64,000 nucleotides of DNA from Lactobacillus sp. (GTDB lineage: Bacteria; Bacillota; Bacilli; Lactobacillales; Lactobacillaceae): contig JAKVKU010000003.1 of assembly GCA_022484695.1 (NCBI GenBank), forward strand, positions 62,001-126,000. The letters are read 5' to 3'. Shown here in pieces: positions 1-9,477 of the stretch (the stretch's first letter is position 1; every line of letters begins with the position of its first letter). Below the pieces are notes generated by a model. The model saw only the letters and a program-made list of their open reading frames with translations. It made no database searches and had not been told where the DNA came from. The translations under genes were made by a program, and so were the position numbers.

Positions 1-824
1 ATGGCATGGGCCATATTCCGAATTCTAGCTAAGTAGCCAGCCCGTTCTGTGACGGAGACTGCCCCTCTAGCATCCAATAAATTAAACGTATGACTGCACT
101 TCAAAACGTAATCATAGGCCGGATGAACTAGACCAAGTTTGATCAGGCGTTTGGCTTCTTTTTCATAGGCATCAAAAAACTGTAATAACATGTCTTGATT
201 ACTTTCTTCAAAGGAATACTTAGAATGTTCATATTCAGGTTCTTTGAAGATATCCCCGTATAAGACACCATCGCCCCACTCTAAATCAAAAACGGAGTTC
301 ACGTTTTGAATATAAGACGCCAGACGCTCTAAACCATAAGTTATTTCAGACGTCACTGGCTTGACACTTAAACCACCCACAACTTGGAAATAGGTAAATT
401 GAGACACTTCCATGCCATCTAACCAAACTTCCCAGCCCACACCAGCACAGCCCATTGAAGGGTTCTCCCAGTTGTCTTCTACGAAACGAATATCATGTTC
501 CAGTGGATCGATCCCTAATTCCTTTAAACTGTCCAAATAATATTCTTGGATGTTTTCAGGAGAGGGTTTCATCACAACTTGAAACTGATGATGTTGGTAT
601 AAACGATTGGGGTTTTCACCATAACGACCATCTGCCGGCCGTCTTGAAGGTTCAACGTAAGCGGCGTTCCAAGGTTCTGGCCCAATTGCCCGCAAAAAAG
701 TATATGGACTCATGGTACCAGCCCCTTTTTCGGTATCGTAGGCTTGCATTAACATGCAGCCCTTACTGCCCCAAAATTGCTGTAACTTCAGAACAATCTC
801 TTGAACTGTCAATTTGTCAGTCAT
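1..824 (-). CDS. glyQ: Glycyl-tRNA synthetase alpha subunit (partial, 3' end outside window)
   Basis: Catalytic alpha subunit of the alpha2beta2 bacterial glycyl-tRNA synthetase, which charges tRNA-Gly in the cytoplasm. The reading frame stays open from the ATG at 824 to the window edge and encodes about 274 residues, nearly the whole family length of roughly 300. It begins [19 protein letters not shown] and contains the family signatures [32 protein letters not shown] and [16 protein letters not shown]. The last visible residues are RNMAHA, in frame. The AGGAGAAATTTGA sequence just upstream supplies the ribosome binding site. A T-box leader lies directly upstream, so expression should follow the level of uncharged tRNA-Gly. 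glyS is expected next, outside the window. Confidence 0.97.
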   Translation of the reverse strand, partial: MTDKLTVQEIVLKLQQFWGSKGCMLMQAYDTEKGAGTMSPYTFLRAIGPEPWNAAYVEPSRRPADGRYGENPNRLYQHHQFQVVMKPSPENIQEYYLDSLKELGIDPLEHDIRFVEDNWENPSMGCAGVGWEVWLDGMEVSQFTYFQVVGGLSVKPVTSEITYGLERLASYIQNVNSVFDLEWGDGVLYGDIFKEPEYEHSKYSFEESNQDMLLQFFDAYEKEAKRLIKLGLVHPAYDYVLKCSHTFNLLDARGAVSVTERAGYLARIRNMAHA

Positions 825-863
825 TCAAATTTCTCCTTTTATATCGAGTTAAGCTATAGACAC

Positions 864-1064
864 AAAAAAACCCTATACTGGTCCACCAGTATAGGGACGA
901 ATTATCGCGGTTCCACCCTAATTCAGACAAAAATGTCTACACTTCATTAAATTGACTCCAAAATGCCAATAATCATTCAAAAGATACGGCTTACACTATT
1001 CCGTAATCGCTAAACTTTTGTGCTGATGATTACCCTTTTCTTCGCTGTCAATATTTACTTAGTA
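864..1064 (-). promoter_or_regulatory. T-box riboswitch leader of glyQ
   Basis: On the minus strand the invariant T-box core AGGGTGGAACCGCG occupies 919-906. It can pair with the 5' side of the terminator stem to form the antiterminator. The terminator itself (896-871) is CCCTATACTGG / CCAGTATAGGG followed by TTTTTTT. Uncharged tRNA is known to stabilise the antiterminator in this class. A GGC (Gly) triplet lies at 967-965 in the part where a specifier could sit, but I have not folded stem I, so the specifier assignment is tentative. The gene downstream is glyQ, which fits a glycine T-box. Confidence 0.93.
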
Positions 1065-1093
1065 ATGTTACAAAGATTCTTACTAAATGTCAA
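1065..1093 (-). promoter_or_regulatory. Sigma-A-type promoter of the glyQ T-box transcript
   Basis: A consensus -35 TTGACA (1093-1088) is followed after a 17-base spacer by TAACAT (1070-1065). It sits 9 bases after the recO stop codon, so glyQ transcription starts immediately behind the recO gene, and the glyQ T-box terminator may also end recO read-through. Confidence 0.75.
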
Positions 1094-1101
1094 ACCAAAC
1101 T

Positions 1102-1899
1102 TTAGATTTTAGATGAATCCTCAGGGGGTGTTTTCAAAATATTGGTGGGCCAATTGGCCATATCATCTAAAAATTTCTTACTTTTAAGATAGATACCCAC
1201 GGTGTCGTCATAAATCGTATCGATCATGCGTTTTAATTCATTTTTAGTTGCTGTTTTAATTTTAATTGAATTAATCTTATATAAATCAATGGCCGAGAAT
1301 AGCCGCAAAAAATAGATTGCCCGTTGACTGGCGTGAAATCGATTGGGATCTAAATGCCAATGAATATCACATAACAAGCCACCATAAGCTTCTGAATAAT
1401 CAAAGGGCCGACCCGTTCTTTGACAGACTACACAACTTTCCAGGCCAGGTTGAACGCCAAACACGCGCAATAATTGTACTTGGATAATTTGGGTAATGAT
1501 TTGGGCATCAAAACCTTCATCAATTAACTGCAGGGCTTTGGTCACCTTAGGATACCATTCGCCTAATAACTCACCATCATTAAAGGCCTTGTCTACTAAG
1601 CCCAGAATATAACTGGCATAAGCATTTAGCACAATGTCTTGGCTGATATTCCAAAAATGTTGCGTATCTTTTGCGGTGCGAATAAACGATAAGCCATCCC
1701 GAATATCCCCAATATAAGTCCCATAAGTGAAGGGTAAAATTGCGGGCGTCAAACGATTCTTGGGCTTTTTACCACCCCGGATCAAAAACATCTTTTTGCC
1801 AAAACGATCGGTAATAATTTTGACTAATAAATCTTTTTCCCGGTAATCCCGACGAAATAAAATGAGCCCATTAAACTCTTCGATAGATTGTGTTGCCAT
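1102..1899 (-). CDS. recO: DNA repair protein RecO
   Basis: RecO is a recombination mediator that helps load RecA on SSB-coated single-stranded DNA in the RecFOR pathway. The 265-residue protein has the N-terminal OB fold (FNGLILFRRDYREKDLLVKI) and a later cysteine cluster with CVVC and GGLLCDIHW, the zinc-binding region found in many RecO proteins. It starts 4 bases after the era stop and is the last gene of the phoH-ybeY-dgkA-cdd-era-recO cluster, a common order in Firmicutes. No terminator separates it from the glyQ promoter. Confidence 0.95.
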   Translation of the reverse strand: MATQSIEEFNGLILFRRDYREKDLLVKIITDRFGKKMFLIRGGKKPKNRLTPAILPFTYGTYIGDIRDGLSFIRTAKDTQHFWNISQDIVLNAYASYILGLVDKAFNDGELLGEWYPKVTKALQLIDEGFDAQIITQIIQVQLLRVFGVQPGLESCVVCQRTGRPFDYSEAYGGLLCDIHWHLDPNRFHASQRAIYFLRLFSAIDLYKINSIKIKTATKNELKRMIDTIYDDTVGIYLKSKKFLDDMANWPTNILKTPPEDSSKI

Positions 1900-1903
1900 A
1901 ACA

Positions 1904-2818
1904 TCACTTGAATTCTTTTAGATTATAGCCTGATCGTTGTAAGAACAAGGGATCATCCCGCCAATTTTTTTGAACTTTGACCCAAAGCTTTAAATTGATC
2001 TTTTCTCCAACTAAATTTTCAACTTCTCGGCGGGCGTTGATACCAATTTTTTTCAGCATTGAGCCACCCTTGCCGATAACAATTCCCTTTTGACTGTCAC
2101 GTTCCACAAAAATCGTTGCTTCAACTTGTAATTTACCATTAACCCGTTGGTTCATGGATTCTAAAACAACAGCCACGGCGTGGGGAATCTCATCTCTAGT
2201 CAAATGGAGCACTTGTTCGCGGATCAATTCGGAAACAACGAAATATTCCGGATGATCAGTTAATTGATCCTCAGGATAATATTTAGGGCCTACGGGTAAC
2301 AAGGCTTCAACTTCTTGTAATAATTCCGGTACATTATTACCCATGGTGGCCGAAACCGGAAAAACCGCTTTGAAGTTCAAAACATCGGTATAGCCTTGGA
2401 TGATCTCAGGTAATTTGTCCGGATGGATCAAGTCGATTTTATTAATCAATAGAAAAACCGGGGTTTTAACATCCTGCAATAAATTCATAATAAAACGATC
2501 CCCGGGTCCAATTTTATCGTCAGCGGCCACCATGAAAAGAATCCCATCAACTTCTTTTAACGTAGAAACAGCTGCATCATCCATGTATTCATCTAAATCA
2601 TTTTTTGGTTTGTGAATACCTGGGGTGTCCACAAAGACGATTTGGGCATTTTTATCTGTATAAATGCCATTAATTTTATTCCGGGTGGTTTGCGCTTTGT
2701 CCGACATAATGGCAACTTTTTCACCAATCATGCGATTCATCAATGTGGATTTACCCACATTAGGTCGGCCTAAGATAGCTACAAAACCAGAGTGAAATTC
2801 CGTTGTTTGTTCAGTCAA
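1904..2818 (-). CDS. era: GTPase Era
   Basis: Essential GTPase that binds the 3' end of 16S rRNA and acts in 30S subunit maturation. The GTPase motifs are G1 GRPNVGKST, the G3 DTPGIHKPK and the G4 NKID. The C-terminal KH domain includes [13 protein letters not shown]. The length, 304 residues, is normal for the family. The start is a TTG inside the cdd 3' end, chosen because AAGGAG lies about 10 bases upstream; era and cdd overlap by 8 bases, suggesting translational coupling. Confidence 0.97.
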   Translation of the reverse strand: MTEQTTEFHSGFVAILGRPNVGKSTLMNRMIGEKVAIMSDKAQTTRNKINGIYTDKNAQIVFVDTPGIHKPKNDLDEYMDDAAVSTLKEVDGILFMVAADDKIGPGDRFIMNLLQDVKTPVFLLINKIDLIHPDKLPEIIQGYTDVLNFKAVFPVSATMGNNVPELLQEVEALLPVGPKYYPEDQLTDHPEYFVVSELIREQVLHLTRDEIPHAVAVVLESMNQRVNGKLQVEATIFVERDSQKGIVIGKGGSMLKKIGINARREVENLVGEKINLKLWVKVQKNWRDDPLFLQRSGYNLKEFK

Positions 2819-3212
2819 AATTTAAGTTCTCCTTGTTAAATGAGTTTGGTAATATTTCTGCTAAGGTATACGTCTTGATCAAATCAGCCCCATAAACACA
2901 GTGAATCTTAGCACTGGGTCGCATGAATTCAGCCATCACTTGCCGACAAGCACCGCAAGGCATTAATAGCTGACTTGTGGGACCAATTAAAAGTAGGCCC
3001 GCTAGCTGTTGCTGCCCCGAAGCCACAGCTTGAAAAATGGCGTTACGTTCAGCACACATAGTTAAGCCATAGGATGCATTCTCCACATTACACCCAGCAA
3101 AAATCTGACCTGTATCCGTCCAAACTACCGCCCCCACCGCAAAGTGGGAATAAGGGACATACGCCCTTGTTTGCACGGCTTTAGCTTGGGCAATTAAAGT
3201 TGCTATTTCCAA
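2811..3212 (-). CDS. cdd: Cytidine deaminase
   Basis: Zinc enzyme that deaminates cytidine and deoxycytidine to uridine and deoxyuridine in pyrimidine salvage. The motif CAERNAIF gives the zinc-binding cysteine and the catalytic glutamate, and [12 protein letters not shown] supplies the other two zinc cysteines. The 133 residues match the homotetrameric short form. The start is TTG, 3 bases after the dgkA stop, with GGTGG upstream. The gene sits between dgkA and era, the usual place in lactobacilli. Confidence 0.96.
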   Translation of the reverse strand: MEIATLIAQAKAVQTRAYVPYSHFAVGAVVWTDTGQIFAGCNVENASYGLTMCAERNAIFQAVASGQQQLAGLLLIGPTSQLLMPCGACRQVMAEFMRPSAKIHCVYGADLIKTYTLAEILPNSFNKENLNFD

Positions 3213-3215
3213 AAA

Positions 3216-3626
3216 TTACCACCCCAATTGTGTCTGCAGCACCTGGCGCACCGCTGGCAAAAAAATAATCAGGCCAACGACCACCGAAAAAAGTGCCGTT
3301 AACAAAACGATCCCCGCTGATAAATCTTTGATAACCTTGGCCAAGGGATTGAACTTGCGCTTGGTTGATAAATCAACCAAATATTCGGCCACACTGTTCC
3401 AAAGCTCAGCCTGAAAAACTAAAAATATGACTAGCCCTAGCCATAAAAAAGACGTGCTCGGCAATTTCAATAAATAGGCCGCCAGAAAAACCACTGCGGC
3501 CACAATTAAGTCTCGTCGTAAATTTCGTTCGTGTCGAATCGCAAATAAAACACCCGAACCAGCGTGTTTCAAAGACTGAAAAAAATGATGATTCTTCTTA
3601 GTTTGGGGTTTATCTTTTAAGGCCAT
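3216..3626 (-). CDS. dgkA: Undecaprenol/diacylglycerol kinase family protein
   Basis: Small integral membrane kinase of the DgkA family. In Gram-positive bacteria the family member next to ybeY and era usually phosphorylates undecaprenol, recycling the lipid carrier for wall synthesis. The 136 residues have a cytoplasmic basic start, the motif RHERNLRRD, three hydrophobic helices and the active-site-like stretch AELWNSVAEYLVD. It overlaps the ybeY 3' end by 17 bases. The substrate (undecaprenol rather than diacylglycerol) is inferred from the family and was not read from the sequence. Confidence 0.92.
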   Translation of the reverse strand: MALKDKPQTKKNHHFFQSLKHAGSGVLFAIRHERNLRRDLIVAAVVFLAAYLLKLPSTSFLWLGLVIFLVFQAELWNSVAEYLVDLSTKRKFNPLAKVIKDLSAGIVLLTALFSVVVGLIIFLPAVRQVLQTQLGW

Positions 3627-4077
3627 AGCTTTCTAGAATCTCCTCTTGCAGGGCGATCATCTTCTTTTCATCTTCAGGCTTGATATGATCATAACCATTA
3701 AGGTGTAAAAAACCATGAACAACAGTATAGCCTAATTCCCGATGATAAGAGTGCCCATAATTAGTGGCATGCTCTTTGGCAACCGCGGGGGCAATAATTA
3801 AATCGCCAATATTTCTAGGGATACCTAATTGCGCTTCTAAACTTTCAATCCCATCATCTTCATCTTCGATGGCAAAACTGATCACATCAGTGGGGCGGTC
3901 AACTTGGCGGTAGTCTTGATTGACCTTTTGAATTTCTTCAGGGGAAACAAAGGTAATGGACATTTCGGTATCGGCTGGTAAATCAATTTTTGTGGCGGCA
4001 AAATCCACCAGTTCAACGACCATCTTCATTTCAGCTGCTGTTAGTAACTGGTCTTCATCATAGGTTGTTAAGTTCAT
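3610..4077 (-). CDS. ybeY: Endoribonuclease YbeY (16S rRNA maturation)
   Basis: Zinc-dependent endoribonuclease used in 16S rRNA 3' end processing and ribosome quality control. The zinc motif HGFLHLNGYDH (H-x3-H-x5-H) is intact near the C terminus, preceded by DVISFA. The length of 155 residues is normal. The ribosome binding site GGAGG lies just before the ATG. It follows phoH by 13 bases in the same cluster. Confidence 0.96.
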   Translation of the reverse strand: MNLTTYDEDQLLTAAEMKMVVELVDFAATKIDLPADTEMSITFVSPEEIQKVNQDYRQVDRPTDVISFAIEDEDDGIESLEAQLGIPRNIGDLIIAPAVAKEHATNYGHSYHRELGYTVVHGFLHLNGYDHIKPEDEKKMIALQEEILESYGLKR

Positions 4078-4090
4078 TTTTTCCTCCGGT

Positions 4091-5068
4091 TCAATGTTGA
4101 CGTTTTAAATCCTGCTCGGCATAAGCGGCAATAATACTGGCCACAACGGGGTGACGCACCACATCATTGGCGGTAAATTCCACAAACCCAATATGACTGA
4201 CGCCAGTTAAGATTTGTTTAGCTTCAACTAAGCCACTCTTTTGGTTGTGGGGTAAGTCAATTTGCGTCACATCCCCATTGATAACCATTTTAGAGTCAAA
4301 GCCCAGCCGGGTTAAGAACATCTTCATTTGTGCTGGTGTGGTATTTTGCGCCTCATCCAAAATCACAAAGGCTTCTTCTAAAGTCCGACCCCGCATATAA
4401 GCCAGGGGTGCGATTTCAATTGTGCCCCGATCTACTAAGCGATTGGTTTGATCTTGCCCCATGATTGCGTACAGGGCGTCATAGACTGGCCGCAGATAAG
4501 GATCTACTTTTTCTTTCAAATCACCGGGTAAAAAGCCTAAATTTTCCCCAGCTTCCACAGCTGGCCGCGTTAAAATCAAGCGTTGAACTTGACCTTTTTT
4601 CAACGCTAAGACAGCTTTGGCCACGGCAATATAAGTTTTACCAGTACCGGCCGGGCCAATCCCAAAGGTGATATCATTATGATCTATTGAGTCGACGTAG
4701 CGGCGTTGTCCTAAGTTTTTAACCCGAATTGCCCGGTGTCGGGCATCGGTGATGATTTCTTGATTGTAAAAATCTTGGAAATATTCCAAGGTACCTTTCG
4801 TGGCCATTTTCAGCGCACTAACCACATCTGCACTGCTAATGCTGATGCCCTTGTCTAAAACTTTATATAAGTTGTCTAAGACCGCATAGCTTTGATCCAC
4901 CTGATCAGATTTCCCAGAAATCTTAATGGCGGGACCAAAGGGATGCAATACTACATTTAAACCTTCTTCAATAAGCGTTAAATATTGATCATTGACGCCT
5001 AAAAGGCTGGCTGTTTTGGTCGCATCGGGCACTTCAAATGTCCGTTCTGCATTCAACGTTTCTGTCAA
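4091..5068 (-). CDS. phoH: PhoH-like ATPase (PhoH/YbeZ family)
   Basis: Cytoplasmic P-loop ATPase of the PhoH family, commonly paired with ybeY and thought to act in RNA metabolism. It carries an N-terminal KH-like region, the Walker A motif GPAGTGKTYIAVA, ARPAVEAGENLGFLPG-type PhoH signature and the Walker B motif VILDEAQNT. An in-frame TTG exists at 5086, but AAGGAG lies just after it, 9 bases ahead of a second TTG at 5068, so I place the start there (about 325 residues). It heads the minus-strand era cluster. Confidence 0.93.
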   Translation of the reverse strand: MTETLNAERTFEVPDATKTASLLGVNDQYLTLIEEGLNVVLHPFGPAIKISGKSDQVDQSYAVLDNLYKVLDKGISISSADVVSALKMATKGTLEYFQDFYNQEIITDARHRAIRVKNLGQRRYVDSIDHNDITFGIGPAGTGKTYIAVAKAVLALKKGQVQRLILTRPAVEAGENLGFLPGDLKEKVDPYLRPVYDALYAIMGQDQTNRLVDRGTIEIAPLAYMRGRTLEEAFVILDEAQNTTPAQMKMFLTRLGFDSKMVINGDVTQIDLPHNQKSGLVEAKQILTGVSHIGFVEFTANDVVRHPVVASIIAAYAEQDLKRQH

Positions 5069-5156
5069 TACATCAAGCTCCTTCAATAGTTTATACGAGT
5101 ATCATACCATAAGATATACTAGATTGTATGTTAGAAATTTACCAGTTAATTGGTTC

Positions 5157-5198
5157 AAAAAAAGAGACTAACATAAAATCTCTTTTACGTTAGTCTCT
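5157..5198 (-). terminator. Rho-independent terminator after yqeY
   Basis: On the minus strand AGAGACTAAC pairs with GTTAGTCTCT around a short loop and is followed by TTTTTTT. It ends the rpsU-yqeY transcript 20 bases past the yqeY stop. Confidence 0.9.
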
Positions 5199-5220
5199 AT
5201 CAAATCGATTCACGAATCAA

Positions 5221-5670
5221 TTATAGGTTTGTCAATGCTTCTTTAACAAAAGCATTCACTTTGCCACCATCAGCCTTGCCCTTAACTTGCAGCATTAGTG
5301 CACCCATTACTTTACCGAAGTCCTTTGGCGATTTAGCAGCGACTTTAACAATCGTTGCTTGCACCAAATCTTTGACTTCTTGATCAGTTAATTGCTTTGG
5401 CATATAAGCAGCCACGATGGCAATTTCTTGCGTCACATGGTCGATTAAATCCTGGCGATCAGCCTTTTGAAAGTCTTCTAAAGATTCCTTACGTTGCTTT
5501 AACTCACGGGATAAAACAACAAGCTCTTCTTCAGAAGTTAAATCATGCCCTAATTTGATTTGATCATTGGTTACAGCTGCCTTCAACATGCGAATGACAG
5601 CTAACCGATCCTTATCTCTGGCCTTCATGGCGGTTTTCATATCTTCATTTAACGTAGCTAATAAACTCAC
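5221..5670 (-). CDS. yqeY: GatB/YqeY domain protein
   Basis: Small cytoplasmic protein of the YqeY family, whose helical domain resembles the tRNA-binding tail of GatB. Its exact role is not established. The 149 residues are the usual length, with RLAVIRMLKAA near the start and GKVMGALM near the C terminus. The start is GTG with GAGGAAATGATCCT upstream. It follows rpsU by 19 bases, the standard arrangement in Firmicutes, and both share the rpsU promoter. Confidence 0.93.
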   Translation of the reverse strand: MSLLATLNEDMKTAMKARDKDRLAVIRMLKAAVTNDQIKLGHDLTSEEELVVLSRELKQRKESLEDFQKADRQDLIDHVTQEIAIVAAYMPKQLTDQEVKDLVQATIVKVAAKSPKDFGKVMGALMLQVKGKADGGKVNAFVKEALTNL

Positions 5671-5689
5671 AGGATCATTTCCTCAATCC

Positions 5690-5866
5690 TTAAAATTTTT
5701 TCCGCTTACGAGCCGCTTCTGACTTGAGCTTACGTTTTACACTTGGCTTTTCGTAAAACTCCCTTTTGCGGTATTCTTGGAGTGTGCCGCTTTTGGACAC
5801 AGAACGCTTAAAGCGACGAAGAGCATCATCTAAAGATTCGTTTTTATGAACCACTGTCTTTGACAT
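5690..5866 (-). CDS. rpsU: 30S ribosomal protein bS21
   Basis: Small basic protein of the 30S subunit that helps initiation on natural mRNAs. The 58-residue product reads [19 protein letters not shown] and ends in AARKRKKF, which is full family length. A purine-rich GGAGGGAGGGA sequence precedes the ATG. It is the first gene of the rpsU-yqeY transcript, with a strong promoter about 70 bases upstream. Confidence 0.97.
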   Translation of the reverse strand: MSKTVVHKNESLDDALRRFKRSVSKSGTLQEYRKREFYEKPSVKRKLKSEAARKRKKF

Positions 5867-5934
5867 TTGAAAATCCCTCCCTCCAATTGAATGTAACGCT
5901 ATGCAAAAGAGTGTCCTGCAAACCGTTCTTGTAT

Positions 5935-5963
5935 ATTATATCGAAAGAGGCTTTATCGGTCAA
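5935..5963 (-). promoter_or_regulatory. rpsU-yqeY promoter
   Basis: TTGACC (5963-5958), a 17-base spacer and a perfect TATAAT (5940-5935) form a near-consensus vegetative promoter reading toward rpsU. Confidence 0.82.
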
Positions 5964-6122
5964 TGAGATTTGTAAGATAATTGCCGGAAAGTTTTTGGCT
6001 TCCATGAAAGCATTGGTATAACAACGCATGTTCTACAAAAAAATTGAAAAATAACTGCAGGTGAACGCTTTCTTTTAAACTATGGTAAAATTTCATTAAG
6101 AATAACTATTGGAGGCTAAAAA

Positions 6123-6962
6123 ATGTCTGATGCCAAAACTGACCCTAAAAAAATTATGCTCTATATTATCTCCGATTCCGTGGGTGAGACTGGGTTTAAT
6201 TTAGCCCAAGCTGCCCTGGCACAATTCCCACAAATTAAACCAATTTATTGCCGCTTCCCTTTTGTAAATACGGATGAGAAGTTAGACAAAATCTTAGACC
6301 AAGCTAAAGCCGATCACGCCATTATCGTCCACACGCTGGCTACCAAGGGCTTAGCAGCTAAAATCACTAATTTTTCTGAACAAAACGGCCTGGTGTCTTT
6401 TGATTACATTACCCCCTTATTAACAGAGGTCTCTAAACGGACCGGTTTAACACAAACCTATGAAGCCGGCGCTGTCCATCACCTTAATGCCCGTTATTTT
6501 GACCGTATTTCGGCCATGGAATTTGCCGTCCTTTATGATGACGGTAAGGATCCTAAGGGCTTTTTGGAAGCAGATGTGGTTTTATTGGGGGTTTCTAGAA
6601 CTTCAAAAACACCCCTGTCCTTATTCTTGGCCAATAAAAATATCAAAGTCGCTAACTTGCCTTTGGTCCCCCAGGCCCATATTCCCGATGAGCTTTGGAA
6701 AGTCGACCCAAAAAAGATCATTGGTTTAACCAATGATCCGTCTGTATTAAATAACATTCGCCGGGAGCGCATGATTGCTTACGGTTTAAATCCCGATACC
6801 ACTTATTCAGATATGGACCGCATTAAAGAGGAACTAAAATATGCCAACGAGCTTTACAAAAAATTAGGTTGCCTGGTCATTAACGTGGCCCACCGATCCA
6901 TCGAAGAAACAGCTACCATCATCATGGAGTCTTTAAACTTAGACACCTACGAAAATAATTAA
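6123..6962 (+). CDS. ppsR: Pyruvate,phosphate dikinase / PEP synthase regulatory protein (DUF299 kinase-pyrophosphorylase)
   Basis: Member of the bifunctional family that phosphorylates a threonine of pyruvate,phosphate dikinase or PEP synthase with ADP and removes it again with phosphate. The 279 residues start with [20 protein letters not shown], typical of the family, and contain the P-loop-like [17 protein letters not shown] in the middle. GGAGG lies 7 bases before the ATG. The target dikinase is not in the window, so which enzyme it controls cannot be said. It is convergent with nfo, and the two stop regions overlap by 4 bases. Confidence 0.94.
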   Translation: MSDAKTDPKKIMLYIISDSVGETGFNLAQAALAQFPQIKPIYCRFPFVNTDEKLDKILDQAKADHAIIVHTLATKGLAAKITNFSEQNGLVSFDYITPLLTEVSKRTGLTQTYEAGAVHHLNARYFDRISAMEFAVLYDDGKDPKGFLEADVVLLGVSRTSKTPLSLFLANKNIKVANLPLVPQAHIPDELWKVDPKKIIGLTNDPSVLNNIRRERMIAYGLNPDTTYSDMDRIKEELKYANELYKKLGCLVINVAHRSIEETATIIMESLNLDTYENN

Positions 6963-7846
6963 CCTTGCGCGGCAATCTTTGTCAATAAGTCGGGGTCAAA
7001 TTCACCGGCCCGCAACATGGCGATTTCAAAACCATAGGGTGCAAATTCACGCTTTTCCCCCACATAAGGGGTCTCTAAAATAATCGGCGTGTCTTTTAAA
7101 GCTTCATGATGGGCTACTTGATTCAAAGCATCAAAACCAATCGTGCCAAAACCAATATTGGCGTGGCGATCCTTATGGGCGCCTTGCGGGTTTTTAGAAT
7201 CATTTAAATGGACTAATTGCAGTTTGTCTAAGCCGATCACCCGATCAAATTCAGCCAGGACACCATCAAAATCATTTTTGATGTCATAACCGGCATCACT
7301 GGTGTGACAAGTATCAAAGGTGACACTCACTTTATCTTGTAAAGTGACCCCTGCGATGATTTGGGCGATTTCTTCAAAGGTTCGGCCCACTTCCGTGCCC
7401 TTGCCCGCCATCGTCTCAATGGCAATGTGGACATTTTGCTCAGGGGTAATAATGTCATTTAAACCTTTAGAGATTTGGGCAATTGCTGCGGCGGCGCCAG
7501 CCCCAACGTGAGCCCCGGGATGAAAAGCCATTTGTTTGGCCCCAATAGCATCGGCCCGTTTAATTTCAGCTTTCATAAATTCAACCGCAAAATCATAGTT
7601 TTGCGGTTTTTTTGTGTTGCCCAGGTTAATAATATAGGGCGCATGGACCACGACGGATTGAATATGATGGCTGGCCATATAGGCTTGCCCAGCCGGAATA
7701 TTCATTTCATCGATGGCTTTACGCCGGGTATTTTGCGGGGCACCCGTGTAGACCATCATTGTATCTGCCCGGTAGCTGGCGGCTTCTTGGGCCGACCCCA
7801 GTAACATGGCTTTACCTTTCATTGAAACGTGTGAGCCAATAATCAT
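6959..7846 (-). CDS. nfo: Endonuclease IV (AP endonuclease)
   Basis: Zinc-dependent AP endonuclease of base excision repair, cutting 5' to abasic sites. The TIM-barrel metal ligands are visible in [69 protein letters not shown] and ILETPY. The 295 residues are the normal size. AAAGGATAAAAATAA precedes the ATG. It lies 25 bases downstream of the YitT gene and could be co-transcribed with it. Confidence 0.97.
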   Translation of the reverse strand: MIIGSHVSMKGKAMLLGSAQEAASYRADTMMVYTGAPQNTRRKAIDEMNIPAGQAYMASHHIQSVVVHAPYIINLGNTKKPQNYDFAVEFMKAEIKRADAIGAKQMAFHPGAHVGAGAAAAIAQISKGLNDIITPEQNVHIAIETMAGKGTEVGRTFEEIAQIIAGVTLQDKVSVTFDTCHTSDAGYDIKNDFDGVLAEFDRVIGLDKLQLVHLNDSKNPQGAHKDRHANIGFGTIGFDALNQVAHHEALKDTPIILETPYVGEKREFAPYGFEIAMLRAGEFDPDLLTKIAAQG

Positions 7847-7871
7847 TTATTTTTATCCTTTCTTCATCCCA

Positions 7872-8744
7872 TTATTGCTTGGGCTCGATAAAGCGGCCAA
7901 TTATTTTGACGGCGCTGGTGATGCTGACAAAAGCATTCGCATCGGCCAATTTCATGGCATTTTCCAAATCATAAATTTCAAACTGTGAAATGACGGTGAA
8001 TAAAATCGTTTTTTCTTGACGTTTATAAGCACCTTCAGCATCGTGGACGATGGTGATGCCCCGGGGCATTTCATTTTGAATTTGGGTGATCACTGCCTTA
8101 GGTTTCCCTGTGACGATCATGACTTGTAGCCGGCGATCCTTTGTATAGATCATATCAATGACCCGGCCATTAATAAAAATACCCAAAGCACTATAAAGGG
8201 CATGGGGCCAACTGTAGATAAAACCCGCTGCGATTAAAATCAACACATTGAACGCAATATTAATGGTGCCGACACTTTTCCCAGTTTTTTTGCGCAGGAT
8301 AATTCCCAGGATATCCAAACCGCCGGTGGAAATACCATTGCGTAAGGCCAAACCAGTCCCGATACCGTTAAAAATTGCCCCAAAAATGGCACAAATGATC
8401 GGATCAGGTGTCAATTTGTTAACGGCAATCATTTTTAAAAATAAACTAGATAAAACAACTGATAAGATTGTAAATAAGGTAAAATGATGGCCAATTTTTC
8501 GCCAGGCTAAAACAAATAACGGGGCATTTAAAACGGTGATCATCAGTGGGGTTGATAAATGAATGGGACTATGACTGGTTACTGTGGAAACTAACTGGGC
8601 CGCCCCAGTGATCCCGGAGGCATAAATGCCGCCAGGCTCCCAAAAGAAATTTAAGGCAAAGGCGACCGATAATGCATAAAAGAAAGCACTAGTGGCTTTT
8701 GAGAGATTTTGATGCCTGCGAATAATTCTATCTAGCTCTTCCAT
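7872..8744 (-). CDS. YitT family membrane protein (DUF2179 C-terminal domain)
   Basis: Integral membrane protein of the YitT family with no established function. About five hydrophobic segments fill residues 20-200 (for example FYALSVAFALNFFWEPGG and INIAFNVLILIAAGFIYSW), with the family signature NGISTGGLDILGIIL between them. A soluble DUF2179 domain follows (RLQVMIVTGKPKAVITQI to the end), ending in a basic-acidic tail. The 290 residues are the normal length. Confidence 0.9.
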   Translation of the reverse strand: MEELDRIIRRHQNLSKATSAFFYALSVAFALNFFWEPGGIYASGITGAAQLVSTVTSHSPIHLSTPLMITVLNAPLFVLAWRKIGHHFTLFTILSVVLSSLFLKMIAVNKLTPDPIICAIFGAIFNGIGTGLALRNGISTGGLDILGIILRKKTGKSVGTINIAFNVLILIAAGFIYSWPHALYSALGIFINGRVIDMIYTKDRRLQVMIVTGKPKAVITQIQNEMPRGITIVHDAEGAYKRQEKTILFTVISQFEIYDLENAMKLADANAFVSITSAVKIIGRFIEPKQ

Positions 8745-8873
8745 AAAATACAGGGCCTCAATTCTATGTTATCAAGATATTGTTTGTGAAAATTTAACTT
8801 GCTTTGATTCTATCACATGAACCAGGTGGAATGCATTTTTTCCGGGGTGGATCAACCCAAACTAGACCCCACA

Positions 8874-8910
8874 CAAAAAACTGAATCATCCAAAAAATCA
8901 GATGATTCAG
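8874..8910 (-). terminator. Rho-independent terminator after msrA
   Basis: On the minus strand CTGAATCATC pairs with GATGATTCAG and is followed by TTTTTT. It lies about 20 bases past the msrA stop. Confidence 0.9.
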
Positions 8911-8931
8911 CACTTAATTCAATATGTTCGT

Positions 8932-9465
8932 TTATTTTGCAGGGTGGTCCGACCAGTGATCCTTAATAAAGGCTTGCCGCCCGCCAGATTCTTCCATGGC
9001 ATAACGCAGGGGATCTTTCTTATAAAAGTCTTGATGATAAGCCTCTGCTGGATAAAATGGTTGGGCAGCTTCAATCGTCGTCACAATTGGCTTTGTAAAA
9101 CGGCCGCTGGCAGCCAGGGCTGCTTTTGAGTCCGTCGCAACTTGCCGTTGCGCTGGGGAATTCACGTAAATCACGGGGCGATAATTATCGCCTCGATCTT
9201 GAAATTGCCCCGACGCATCGGTGGGGTCGGTCACTTGCCAATAAATCGCCACTAGTTCTTGGTAGCTCATAATGGTGTTCTCAAAAGTAATCTTAACCGC
9301 TTCGGTATGACCAGTGGTATGACTGGTCACTTGCTCATAGGTGGGATTGGCCACATGACCACCCGTATAACCGGATACCACTGAAATGACACCTGGATGG
9401 GTATCAAAGGGTTGCACCATACACCAAAAACAACCCCCCGCAAAAATTGCCGTCTCTATAGCCAT
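8932..9465 (-). CDS. msrA: Peptide methionine (S)-S-oxide reductase MsrA
   Basis: Repairs oxidised methionine by reducing the S-sulfoxide form. The catalytic motif GGCFWCMV is at residues 10-17 and the family signatures [16 protein letters not shown] and YYNDP-region equivalent [15 protein letters not shown] follow. The 177 residues match the family. GGGAGCTGACAAT precedes the ATG. It lies 12 bases downstream of msrB, so both sulfoxide epimers are dealt with by one transcript. Confidence 0.97.
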   Translation of the reverse strand: MAIETAIFAGGCFWCMVQPFDTHPGVISVVSGYTGGHVANPTYEQVTSHTTGHTEAVKITFENTIMSYQELVAIYWQVTDPTDASGQFQDRGDNYRPVIYVNSPAQRQVATDSKAALAASGRFTKPIVTTIEAAQPFYPAEAYHQDFYKKDPLRYAMEESGGRQAFIKDHWSDHPAK

Positions 9466-9477
9466 ATTGTCAGCTCC

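Noticed and set aside
455-859. 134-codon plus-strand open frame over glyQ
   Set aside because: It lies antisense to a strongly conserved glyQ, has no ribosome binding site and shows no family features.
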